Shown: positions 23,515 through 34,021 of the stretch, piece after piece
Layout of the letters: each line of letters starts with the position of its first letter
Position numbering within the stretch: position 1 is the stretch's first letter
From: Papio anubis
Lineage: Eukaryota; Chordata; Mammalia; Primates; Cercopithecidae
Direction of reading: 5' to 3'
NCBI RefSeq assembly: GCF_008728515.1
Contig: NC_044989.1
Coordinates: 76,657,754 to 76,721,753 of the forward strand
Length of the DNA stretch: 64,000 bases
The notes under the pieces: generated by a model
The model's input: only the letters and a program-made list of their open reading frames with translations
Databases searched by the model: none
What the model was told of the DNA's origin: nothing
Program-made: the position numbers and the translations under genes

Positions 23515-23770
23515 GTATATCCACTAATATCTGTCTCACAGTTTCTTCATTCATTATTCCATCAACAGACATTTAGGTTATTTCTTCATCAGAACATGAG
23601 AGGGCAGGTATTTTTCTAAAATGGTAATTTCATTTCCTTTGGGTTTATGACCAGAAGAGGAGCTGCGGGGTCATAAGGTAGTACTATTTTTAATTTTTTT
23701 GGAAACCTCCATACTGTTCTTCATAACGTCTAAACCAATTTACATCTTTTTACATCTATGTTAAAGTAAT
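23515..23770 (-). mobile_element. L1M antisense (right piece)
   Basis: It continues the L1 at 22035-22539: 'catcaacagacatttaggtt', 'gagagggcaggtatttttct', 'atttcatttcctttgggttt' and 'aacctccatactgttcttca' are consecutive parts of ORF2 3' sequence in reverse. Confidence 0.85.
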
Positions 23771-24030
23771 ATGTAAAAAAAAAATACATTCTACTTAATG
23801 TTTTGAGTTAGCTTTTCTTTGATGCTAGTGAGGCTAATTTTTTGCATGTTTATTTTTATATATTATTGTTAGTTTAATTTTCATTAAGAAATCATTTTCA
23901 TATGATAAAATGGCTTCATCTTCAGTATACATTGTTTTTCATATACATTTTTAAGCTGACGTGATAAGTGATGATGTGGTATAATGGATTTAAGTAAATT
24001 TAGCATAGATTTTGGGTCTTTGAAGGCAGC
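23771..24030. other. Unassigned AT-rich sequence
   Basis: Possibly further worn L1M; not supportable by eye. Confidence 0.35.
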
Positions 24031-24034
24031 AGAT

Positions 24035-24140
24035 CTTTGAATTCTTGCTCTGGTATTTACTATGTGGCTTTTGACAATATAACCTCTATAAAACTCAGTT
24101 TGCCCATCCCTAAGATGGTAGGAATGATACCTACTTCCTT
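24035..24140 (+). repeat. MIR SINE fragment
   Basis: 'ttgctctggtatttactatg' followed by 'aaaactcagtttgcccatcc' and 'gatggtaggaatgatacct' matches the MIR core. Confidence 0.75.
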
Positions 24141-24164
24141 TGATTTTTGTGCAAATAAAGCCCT

Positions 24165-25130
24165 TCAGCCAAATTTCTTTAACCAGTTGCTGCCCCTTGA
24201 TGTCTACATTTCTTCATTTCTCACTCACTCCAATATATCTCATTATATCACTACACTGAAATTCTCCCCACCAAGGTCACCCAGCTCTCCAGGTTGAAAG
24301 TTCATGGATATACTTCAGTCTGTTTTATATTTAAACTTTCTAAAACACTCTTCATCAGAGTCACACTGCCCTCCAGATTGTTAGAATAAATGGACATATT
24401 TCAATCTTTACTCTATTTGAACACTCTACAGCATTCAGCATCTCCTTGTAAAGACTCTTTCCTCTTGAATTTTGTGAGATTATCTTGCTTTTTAAAATAT
24501 ATCTGAATATGCCTTCTTAGTCTTCTTTAACGTCTCCTCCTCCTCTCCCTGCCCTTATATATTTACGATTTTAGGGTTTTTCCCCCTTCCTTTATGTCTC
24601 TATTTCTCTCTCTCTCTCTCCCCCTCTCTCCATAGCTCAGTTTAATCCTAGAAGATATTATCAACTCACTCCCATAGTTTTAGAAAAGTTTATGAAGGTG
24701 ATTATTACTACACATTATTATCTCTAGCCCAATGTCTTTTTTGAATTTCAAATATGTAAATCTCACCCAATATGTATAGATTCACTTATTTCCCCTCACA
24801 GAGTATTCAAACATGGTCCAAATTAAATATATCTTCTCCCTAAAACATTTTCATTCATCAGTATTTCCAATTTTAAGAAATTGCACCTTAATTTCCTATT
24901 TCTTCAAATGTTTACCATTTTCATTCATTTGTGCCCTTATCTTTCAATAGCCAGGCCTTAATGATTTTGTCTCTTGGTGGGACAATGGCAACATACTTGC
25001 TAATTTTTATCCCTATATCTGCTCTTACACCCATTCTAGTTCAGTCTCTACCCTGCAACCAGAAATTCAGATTGGATCCTACGAATTTGTCCTCAAAATT
25101 CATTAAGAACGTGTGAGTTCAAATTTTTAA
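24165..25130 (+). mobile_element. L2 fragment (ORF region), plus strand
   Basis: Pyrimidine-rich sequence in L2 ORF order: 'ctgaaattctccccaccaag' and 'gtcacccagctctccagg', 'aacactctacagcattcagc', 'tcaactcactcccatagttt', 'tattatctctagcccaatgt'. A (TC)n run lies at 24606-24633. No intact frame. Confidence 0.78.
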
Positions 25131-26257
25131 CATATAAAAACTAGGTAACACTTAACATCTCCTTCCCCAATGAATCTGGAGATCATATCACAATTCTGTA
25201 TCCTCTCAGAATACAAAAATTTTATGATTATTGAAAAGTCCCAATTTGGAGGATGTGTGTATGCTGTCAGAGTCAAGTGGGCTCTAGCTTCTAGCTCTGG
25301 CAGGGACTGTCTTCTTTACTTCAGATCACCCACATGTAAAGATTAAGCCTTTAATTACTACCAAGCATCCTATTTCCCCATTATAGAACATGAGGTTGAG
25401 TGTGAGATGCATGTATACATGTATGTATGTGTGAAAGAGAGGGAGCAAGAGCGAGATGAAGATTTTCATGAATAAATCTGAGATGTGTGATGTGGATCAA
25501 GATTTATATTGCAGCAAATCAAACTGATGAAAATTGTATATTAGGCTTCTGAATTACCAAAAGTTGTCTCTCCACTTTACACTTGAAGGTTCTCATGACC
25601 TTGTTCCCCTATAGTACCCAGAATTTATCATTTGGTTGATTCTTTGTATCCCACGCCACATTTCCTCATGGCACTTGATTTCATGCCTTAGGACTGTCTC
25701 CAGCACCTTAGGAGAGTGCCAAGCCTATGTGCAGAAGCAGGCAAAAGCTTGACTGGGGGAAGCTTTAAAAGTGACAGTCTGAGGCAGAGTCTTCTAGGTT
25801 TCTCAGAGGTCCCCGGCAGGATGGAACATAATTACCCATCACAGTTACTAGGTCAACAACACTACCTTTATTGGCTTTCCTTCCTTTTCTGTTTCTCCCT
25901 CCTGACTCTCCCACTCTGCTTCCTGAGATGATCTCCCAGATAAACTCCTGTGTCTAAGAGCATGTCAAAACCTCTGAGAGAAAGAAAAAGAGCTATGCTT
26001 TTGGGAAATGCAAATTAAGACACTCTTTGTCCCTTATTATTTCTCTACAGCTTTCCTTCTCATCTCTTACCCTTGAGGCCAGACAGAAAAGAGAAAGAAG
26101 AAAAATTACCCAACTTTCTCCGTGTCTCAGGTGGGATAGAACTGCGAACACCTCTGCCTTCAGTGACTCTATTTTTATACCAAATGGCTAATCAAGGGTC
26201 TTCTCTGAACAAAGATAGTGTTTTCTTTTTCTCCAGAAGGCACTTTGGTACTGGTGA
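25131..26257. other. Unassigned sequence
   Basis: About 1.1 kb with no recognised repeat. Short open frames at 25716-25931 and 26073-26291 lack a recognisable domain. Confidence 0.4.
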
Positions 26258-26666
26258 GGTAGTGTATCAGTCCATTCTGACTCTGCTCTAAAGAACACCT
26301 GAGACTGGGTAGTTTATGAAGAAGGGGAGTTTAGTTGACTCACATTTCTGCAGCTTGTACAGGAGGCATGGCTGGGAGGCCTCAGTATACTTACAATCAT
26401 GGTGGATGGCAAAGGGGAAGCAAACATGTCCTCCCATGGCTGCAGGAGAGAAAGAGCTAAGGGGGAGATGCTACACACTTTTAGACAAACAGATCTCATG
26501 AGAACTCACTCACAAGACAGTACTTAAGGGATGGTGCTAAACCATTAGAAACCACCCCCAAGATCCCATCACCTCCCACCAGCCCCCCACACCCAGCCCC
26601 AACACTTGGGATCACAATTCAACATGAAATTTGGGTGGGGACATAGAGCCAAACCGTATCAGGTAG
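26258..26666 (-). mobile_element. ERVL-MaLR solitary LTR (MST/THE1/MLT1 type) with target duplication
   Basis: The LTR is 26263-26661 (399 bp), antisense. Its 3' terminus reads 'tgtatcagtccattctgac' and 'acctgagactgggtagttta'; its 5' terminus reads 'acatagagccaaaccgtatc'. The target duplication 'ggtag' is at 26258-26262 and 26662-26666. The open frames on both strands at 26314-26501 are LTR sequence. Confidence 0.93.
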
Positions 26667-26849
26667 TATATTATTCAACTCTTTACACATTGTTGAAAAA
26701 GAGAGTTTGTAATATTCCCTTGCCTCCCTTTTTAGATAGGTAAAAAATGCCGCCTTCTTGTATTTTTATACTCTAGCCAGGTATGCTGCTTTAGTTCAGT
26801 TCCATTTAAGATTCTGTGGCAGATATGCCTGAATATCCTTGCTTGGCTA
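26667..26849. other. Unassigned sequence
   Basis: Nothing recognised. Confidence 0.4.
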
Positions 26850-27060
26850 ATTCTTACATATTCTTCAAATCTCAGCTTAAATTTTACTTCCCAAGAAGAT
26901 TATTAACGTACACTTTCATATTATATGACCTTTCATTACCTTCACCATTTTTCAATTATTTCTTTCATGCTGGAACATAAACTCCATGAGGAAAAGCTCT
27001 TGTGTACTCCAGATCCCAGTGCCTGTTACCAAGCAGCCATCCAGTTTAATGGTAATAGAT
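26850..27060 (+). repeat. L2 3' fragment
   Basis: 'aaatctcagcttaaatttta' and 'cttcccaagaagattatta', then 'aacataaactccatgaggaa' and 'ccagtgcctgttacc', are in L2 3' order. Confidence 0.75.
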
Positions 27061-28185
27061 TAATCAGTTTCAATTGAATTGAAAGAGAGAGGACTATTAA
27101 TAGAAGAAAGAACATGTTGGATAGTTAGAAACGTCATCTTTACTTCATAGTTTCTGGTGAAACGTTTTTTAAAGATTCTGTTCCAAAGAAAATTGTAAAA
27201 CAAAAATGAAATGGAGAAATGGTGATGTTTGTAAAAGAGAGAAAGTAAACGGAACACTGTTAGCAGAAGTAGGGTAAAGGATTTTTGTTAGTAGATTGCC
27301 AAATACCAACAATTTTCTCCTCCAAGTGAAGGTCTTATTTTTGAATGCACAAAAGCTTGTTTCTCTTTCAATTAGTAGCCTTTCCTCATCTCTATTTTGA
27401 CCAACAGTTTCTTATAATTTGGACACTATGGGGCCTCAGAAACTATCATTCCAAGTTATAAGACCCTTGTGATAGAGGTTTCCTAGGTGGTCAGGCAGAG
27501 AAGAGAGAATATGAAGGAATTTATAGTATTTAAAATTCTGCAAATCTAACTTAACTTCATAAGTAACTCTTCTATACTACCAGTAGCCTTCCTAGCTATA
27601 GCACGGCTTCATGAAAATTATGCCTTGGGCAAATTATTCTAGAGATTTGAACACTGTAGCAAATAGCTGAGATGAAAGAAAACTGAATAGAACATTTGTT
27701 TCCCTCTGGCTTATAATGAGTGGGTGGTCATCATAAATAATATTCATTTCCTTTAACCAAGTATCTCTTTCATCTAACACATATTAACGGTTACTGATAC
27801 TTTGACTTTGCCACTAAATTCTAAGCATTAACATCACACATTAGAAAACATTTCCATTTCAATTCTTCAAGGTTATTAGCTTCCTTGTTTCATTTATACA
27901 CCTTGCATACTTCAAAATAACATTTGACTTCTTGTTAATGATAAATTAAGCATTGAAAATTGACCCAAATAAATCTAGAAATAACAGGAAACTTTCTTCC
28001 TGGAAAGCAACTACGGAAGTATACCGCTGGTGTGCCAGAATTGGAGGAAAGGAAAACATACGCAAGATATACTGCAAGAGAGCCAAGAATAAACTAAACG
28101 GCTCCTCACTAGTGAATGGATACAAAAATGTCCCTAACTATTTTTAATGGTTATAATTATAGTTTTAATAATAAATATAGTTTTA
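27061..28185. other. Unassigned AT-rich sequence
   Basis: Nothing recognised in 1.1 kb. A 64-codon frame at 27953-28147 has no domain. Confidence 0.4.
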
Positions 28186-28189
28186 ATTC

Positions 28190-28650
28190 TACCAGAAAGG
28201 GGATTAGACAAATGGAGCAGTAGCAGGAGGTAAAATGGGATCAAGAGAAGACTCATGCGGCCTGGCACGGTGGCTCACGCCTGTAATCCCAGCACTTTGG
28301 GAGGCCAAGAAGGGCAGATCACGAGGTCAGGAGATCGAGGTCATCCTGGCTAAGAGGGTGAAACCCTGTCTCTACTAAAAAATACAAAAAATTAGCTGGG
28401 CGTGGTGGTGGGTGCCTGTAGTCCCAGCTACTCAGCAGGCTGAGGCAAGAGAGTGGCATGAACCCAGGAGGCGGAGCTTGCAGTGAGCCGAGATCGCGCC
28501 ACTGCACTCCAGCCTGGGCAACAGAGCAAGACTCCATCTCAAAAGAAAAATAAAAGGCTCATGCAAACGATCCATTAGTAAAGGATAAAAATGTGATGCA
28601 TGAGAGAAAGAGGGAAATATTGGGAAAAAAATGTTTTTGACAAGGGGAAA
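28190..28650 (-). mobile_element. L2 fragment split by an Alu
   Basis: 'aaatggagcagtagcaggag' and 'gggatcaagagaagac' before the Alu, and 'agtaaaggataaaaatgtga' and 'gagagaaagagggaaatatt' after it, are consecutive parts of reversed L2. Confidence 0.65.
28248..28564 (+). mobile_element. AluY-like element with target duplication, inside L2
   Basis: The Alu body is 28259-28553. Flanks 'aagactcatgc' (28248-28258) and 'aaggctcatgc' (28554-28564) form the target duplication. The 'ggcggagcttgcagtgagcc' of the right monomer fits AluY age. The minus open frames 28319-28662 are Alu-derived. Confidence 0.95.
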
Positions 28651-28739
28651 AAAAGGATACAATCTACTGTGTATGTGGAGAATCTGGACTTTGATAGGCT
28701 TATGGGCAGTTCATTCATTGTACATGTGGGAAATCTGAG

Positions 28740-29153
28740 CGTAGAGCTTGCTAAAAATCAACTTTAGCCTAACGCTCCCTCCTTATGTATTTTAAGTTGA
28801 GCCTAAGGGTTTCTCTGCACAGAGTGAACTATGATCTAAGTGGTAGTGTATACCAACTGTAATCTACTCTTGTGCCAATCACCAAGTTTTGGCCAATCAA
28901 AGGGAGTCAACTATTCAAACCATGTTGTGTTAAGGCAAATGCCAAAGCTGTAACAAATCTGGCTGTTTCTTCTGTACCTCACTTCCATTTTGTGTAAGTC
29001 ACTTTCCTTTTTCTGTCCATAAATCTTTTTCTACCACGTGGCTGTGCTGGTCTCTCTGAACCTACTCTGTCTTGGGAGGCTGTCTGATTTGCAAATCCTT
29101 TGCTGAATTAGACTGTGTTACATTTAATTTGGCTAAAGTTTTTCTTTTAACAG
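28740..29153 (+). mobile_element. Probable ERV1 solitary LTR
   Basis: The 3' half has an LTR R/U5 look: 'tctgtccataaatctttttc', 'taccacgtggctgtgctgg', 'ctctctgaacctactctg' and an end 'tttggctaaagtttttctttt' with 'aaca'. The CAAT-like 'gccaatcaccaag' and 'ggccaatcaaag' lie upstream. Family name and 5' boundary are uncertain. Confidence 0.6.
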
Positions 29154-30216
29154 GTTTCAGGGACCAATAGAGTGATAATTGTGGTGAAAGCCTATAGGGA
29201 GTCTTTTCTCATTTCAATTTTTGGCAAATAAAAAGAGAAAAAGCATTGGGTGTTTTAAAAAAACGTGGTATGAGGTAGTTGAGTATGACAGTGGGAAAGT
29301 GAAAAAAGGTGGAAAATATTAGAACAAGTTAAAATAATGAGACCTGTGTGCGTGTGTATAAAGAAAAATAAAACTCAAAAATTATAAAATTAAGTGAATA
29401 AAGCAAGGTGCAATAAAGCAAGATTGTAGAGTATCACAGCATTTATCTAAATTTAAAATATTAATCCAAGTTTATATAAATATGTCTGCAAGGCACACAC
29501 AAAAAGGTGGACCACAAGAATACCAACCAAAATATTAGTAGTGATTGACTGACTTAGCAGCAGCAGAGACCTTGCAGGTGGAGAGAAGGTGAAGGTGCAG
29601 GTAGGTGCCTAAGGGGATTTGCTTCATGTATAAAAGAAAACCATTTAACTGAAATGTTTTGTTTCTTTAAAAAAGGCTTGCAGCAAAAATGACAAAGATG
29701 AACATCTGTTAATAATGATGGCAGAGACTGAAGTATTGAGATATAATCTATAATATATATTTGCTATTTTTTCAAAACAAAATGCATATAAAATGGAAAG
29801 AAAAGTTAATAGAGATACAAGAAAATCCCCAAATTTTACACTGACTCCTCAATGTTAAAAATATCCAAAGGAAAAAATATGCGTTTAGTTTTTAAAAATA
29901 ATAGAAATCTCTCAATTTATAAAAGTCTTTTCATATATTTATGGTTTCTTCATAATAAAAACCTTTAGTACGTTCTAAGAGTCAAAATAGTACAGATTAC
30001 GTCTTCTTGGAAAAATGCCAATAGAATGTTAAAAGAACGACCCTGCTAGAAATAGCAAATTAAAAATCTAATCATTCAGAAAATTGTAAATATTTCCCCC
30101 ATAAAAACAAAGTGAATCATAACAAAATTTTGAGGGAAGGGGGAAAAAAATTGTGAATTATAAACTGTCTAAAATATCAACTTAATGGGCACAACTCCAA
30201 AGTATTTGTAATAGAG
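29154..30216. other. Unassigned AT-rich sequence
   Basis: Nothing recognised in about 1 kb. Confidence 0.4.
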
Positions 30217-30370
30217 CTATATTTGCATGTAAAAGCATACTAATGGCCTTCTTATTTTCTTTTTAAATTGTTATTTCAAATTTTTCTTATTTAAATCTTT
30301 AAACAACAATTTTGTTTTATTTAAAAGGATAATAAGAAGGCCATTAGTATGCTTTTACCTACAAATATAG
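30217..30370. repeat. 154-bp near-palindrome with 52-bp arms
   Basis: The left arm 30217-30268 and right arm 30319-30370 are reverse complements with 48 of 52 positions matching. A 30-bp core 'gtaaaagcatactaatggcc' continuing into 'ttcttatt' is perfect. The loop is about 50 bp and AT-rich. The outer ends are 'ctatatttg' and 'caaatatag', so a TA target duplication of a small mariner-like element is possible. I do not recognise the family. Confidence 0.9.
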
Positions 30371-30739
30371 CAAAAAGAAAGCAAGGAGTGCAGCCAGAGA
30401 GAGAGGAAAAACAGAAAAAGAGAAAGGTGAAAGGAAAGATTGGCCTTTTGTCTCAGCTCAGAAAACAAGAAACAATGAAACAAGCTCACGTATACAGACA
30501 AAGGTGTTACTATCTTTCCCAGTTAGGCTTAGGAATTCTTAGTCCACCTAGGAAATCCAGCTAGGCCTGTCTCTCAATTATCAATAACAATTACACCTTG
30601 ATGAATTAGAAACATAGGCTGTAAAAGTTATATATATTACAAGGTTCAGCATATCAATATATTAATAAAAATTGATAAATCTTGATTGAAGCGAATTAAA
30701 AAATAAAATACCTAAATCATGAATATTAGAAACAGACTT
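30371..30739. other. Unassigned sequence
   Basis: Purine-rich at first (30390-30440). A 71-codon frame (30349-30564) starts in the palindrome and has no domain. Confidence 0.4.
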
Positions 30740-30865
30740 AAATTACATCCGAACGTGTGCTCCATGACTATGAGAATTTTTACTTCATTTGCTATTATAT
30801 ATCCAGACCTCAGATCAGTCCTGGTATCGAGATAACAGGCCTCAATATATCTTTGATGGATTACT
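30740..30865 (+). repeat. L2 3' fragment
   Basis: 'gtgctccatgactatgagaa', 'ccagacctcagatcagtcct', 'ggcctcaatatatctttgatgg' region follow L2 3' end order, diverged. Confidence 0.5.
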
Positions 30866-31326
30866 GTGGGTCAGATTTTTAAATATGATAGAAAACTAAT
30901 GTCAATTATTTACTATAAAAATGTAGAGGTAAAGTGTAACATTTTAGGGATATACAAGTTCTCAAAGGATATAAAAGCATAAAAACTATAAAGGAAAAAT
31001 TATTTTAAAATCATTGACTCAATAAAAAGAATTGGACTGAGAAGATTTTAGGGTCTCTTTTTTCATGAACTTTCAGAAAACACAAACTTTCCTTCCTTTA
31101 TATATGGCTATAGAGTTTTGGAAGCAATGGAAGTATTTCCAAGTTATGTTACAAAAGTAACATAATCTTGATACCAAATTCTGAAAAATAATGCATAAAC
31201 ATGTGAGAGTAGATGTTAATCTTAATGTTGTAAATAAATGCAGTTTTTCCAAATGAATCTTAGGTTTTTAATTGTAAAAGAATACTTCAAAAATGGACAA
31301 TTCCTTAATACCTCTCTTGAGAAAAT
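30866..31326. other. Unassigned AT-rich sequence
   Basis: Nothing recognised. Confidence 0.4.
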
Positions 31327-31339
31327 GTGTTCAACATCT

Positions 31340-31370
<31 letters not shown>

Positions 31371-33609
31371 ATTATTATACTTTAAGTTGTAGGGTACATG
31401 TGCATAACATGCAGGTTTTGCAATTACATATGTATACTTGTGCCATGTTGATCTGCTCTTACCCATCAACTCGTCATTTACATCAGGTATAACTCCCAGT
31501 ACGTCCCTCCCCCTCCCTCCCATGATAGGCCCCGGTGTGTGATGTTCCCCTTCCACGGAGTCCATTGATCCTCGTTGTTCCAGTTCCCACCTATGAGTCA
31601 GAACATCGCGGTGTTTGGTTTTCTGTTCTTGTGATAGTTTGCTTCAGAATGATGGTTTCCAGCTGCATCCATGTCCCTACAAAGGACACAAACTCATCCT
31701 TTTGATGGCTGCATAATTATTCCATGGTATGTGTGCATTTCTTAATCAAATGTCACTGATGGACATTTGGGTTGATTCAAGTCTTTGCTATTGTGAATAG
31801 TGCTGCGTAAACATACGTGTGCATGTGTCTTTATAGCAGCATAATTTGCGAAATCCTTTGGGTATATCCCCAGTAATGGCTGGGTCATATGGTACATCTA
31901 GTTCTAGATCCTTGAGGGAATCGCCATACTGTTTTCCATAATGGTTGAACTAGTTTTACAATCCACCAACAGTGTAATAGTGTTCCTATTTCTCCACATC
32001 CTCCTCAGCACCTGTTGTTTCCTGACTTTTAATGATGCCATGCGTCCCCAACTGGTGTGAGATGGTATCTCATTGTGGTTTTGATTTTGCATTTCTCTGA
32101 TGGCCAGTGATGATGAGCATTTGCACTGCTGTGCCTGTTGGCTGCATATGAATCTCTTTTGAAAATGTTCATATCCTTTGCCCACTTTTTGATGGGGTTG
32201 TTGTTTTTCTTGTAAAATTTGTTGGAGTTCTTTGTAGGTTTCCTTGGATATTAGCCCTTTGTCAGATGAGTAAGGTGCAAAATTTTTCTCCCATTCTGTA
32301 GGTTGCCTGTTCCTCTGATGAGTAGTTTCCTTTGCTGTGCAGAAGCTCTTTAGTTTAATTAGATCCCATTTGTCAATTTGCTTTTGCTGCCGTTGCTTTT
32401 GGTGTTTTAGACATGAAGTCTTTGCCTATGTCAATAGATGCGAAAAGGCTTTTGACAAAATTCAACAACCTTCATACTAAAGAAACGCTCAATAAATTCG
32501 GAGGTATTGATGGAACGTACATAAAATAGCAGAGCTATTTGACAAACCCACAGCCAATATCATACTGAATGGGCAAAACTGGAAAAATTCCTTTGAAAAC
32601 TGGCACAAGAACAGAGGGATGCCCTCTCTCACCACTCTATTCAACATAGTGTTGGAAGTTCTGGCTAGGGCAGTGGAGGCAAGAAAGAAATCAGGGGTAT
32701 TCAGTTAGGAAAGAAAGAAGTCAAATTGTCCCTGTTTGCAGATGACATGATTGTATTTAGAAAGAAACCCCATTTGTCTCCGAAAGCCCAAAATCTCCTT
32801 AAGCTGATAAGCAACTTCAGCAAAAGTCTCAGGATACAAAGAATTAATGTGCAAAATACAAGCATTCTTATACACCAATAACAGACAAACACAGAGGGCC
32901 AAATCATGAATGAACTTCCCATTCCACAGGTGCTTCAAAGAATAAAAATACCTAGGAATCCAGCTTTACAAAGGGATGTAAGGACCTCTTCAAGAGAACT
33001 ACAAACCACTGCTCAGTGAAATAAAGAGGACACAAACAAATGGAAGAACATACCATGCTCATGGATAGGGAAGAATCAATATCGTGAAAATGGCCATATT
33101 TTGCAGGTAATTTATGAATTCAATGCCATCCCATCAAGCTACCAAGCCGGTTTCTTCACAGAATTGGAAAAAACTGCTTTAAAGTTCATATGGAACCGAA
33201 AAATTTGCATCTCTAAAAGACAATCCCTAAGTCAAAGAGAACAAAGAACTTTGGAGGCATCCCATCTACCTGACTTCAAACTATACTACAAGGCTACAGT
33301 AACCAAAAGCAACATGGTACTGAGGTACCAAAACAGAGATATAGACCAATGGAACAGAACAGAGTCCTCAGAAATAACTACCACACATCTACAGCCATCT
33401 GATCTTTGACAAACCTAGAAAAACGAAATGGGAAAAGTTTCCTATTTAATAAATTGGTGCTGGGAAAATTGGCTACAGCCATCAGTAAGCTGAAACTGGA
33501 TCCTTTCCTTACTCATATACGAAAATTAATTCAAAGATGGATTAGAGACTTAAATGTTAGACCTAATATCATAAAAATCCTAGAGGAAAACTTAGGTGTT
33601 CAACATCTT
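31327..33609 (-). mobile_element. L1PA insertion with 5' inversion (twin priming)
   Basis: The 14-bp target duplication 'gtgttcaacatctt' is at 31327-31340 and 33596-33609. The left part, 31341-32430, is the L1 3' end in antisense, starting with a T tract (L1 poly(A)) and the L1PA 3' UTR 'tatactttaagttgtagggt'. The right part, 32431-33595, is ORF2 in sense. The two parts are adjacent in L1: the sense piece ends at 'cctagaggaaaacttag' and the antisense piece begins about 20 bases further on. Total about 2.25 kb, so the 5' 60% or more is missing. Frames are broken by stops. Confidence 0.97.
32431..33595 (+). pseudogene. L1 ORF2 reverse transcriptase fragment (inverted segment), broken
   Basis: Sense-oriented part of L1 ORF2 within the twin-primed insertion, from the start of the reverse transcriptase core onward. 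The piece at 33101-33409 carries 'FFTELEKTALKFIWNRK', 'LPDFKLYYKATVTK' and 'NRDIDQWNRTE', typical of the thumb and following region. Upstream, 'tttgcagatgacatgat' at 32737 corresponds to the F-A-D-D-M motif that holds the catalytic aspartates. Stops and frameshifts divide the frame. Not functional. Confidence 0.9.
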
Positions 33610-34016
33610 AAAGCTATTATGATCCTTTATGTAAAATTGATTGCCAAGTAAAGGAAAAGTAGTTGTTGTGTCTTTCTGCCTTTGTGTGTCTGTCTCTCCT
33701 TTCTCATCTCTGTCTGCCTCTCTTTCTGCATATGCCTGTTTGTGTGAGACAAGTGGTGGTAGTCTGCAGCAAGGACTTAAGCCTGCATCTGTGTTTCTTT
33801 CAGTCTCTATTTGAAAGAGCAGCCTATATCACTAAGGATACGAAGCCTTGTTAGTCCTCTGCTCACTGACATTGGATAAGGACATCCCGTCAACAACAGC
33901 CACCATATTACCTACTGACTGTCCACAGCATTGACATATTTCTGGAGTCTTGTGGACAAGCAGTATCTCAGTGCCTTAGGATGTTAATGAGCCTTCTGAG
34001 TCAGCTTAGAGGGTTG
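33610..34016. other. Unassigned sequence
   Basis: Pyrimidine-rich with TCTG/TGTC runs at 33660-33760. No element recognised. Confidence 0.4.
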
Positions 34017-34021
34017 ATAGA

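Noticed and set aside
23355..23576. 73-codon frame beginning with an R/K/W-rich stretch
   Set aside because: It starts in a GGA-rich expansion in a Tigger-type element and runs into flanking L1/TA-rich sequence. No transposase motif is present.
33101..33651. Protein-like frames with reverse transcriptase similarity
   Set aside because: Not an independent gene: these are pieces of the inverted L1 ORF2 segment of the twin-primed insertion.
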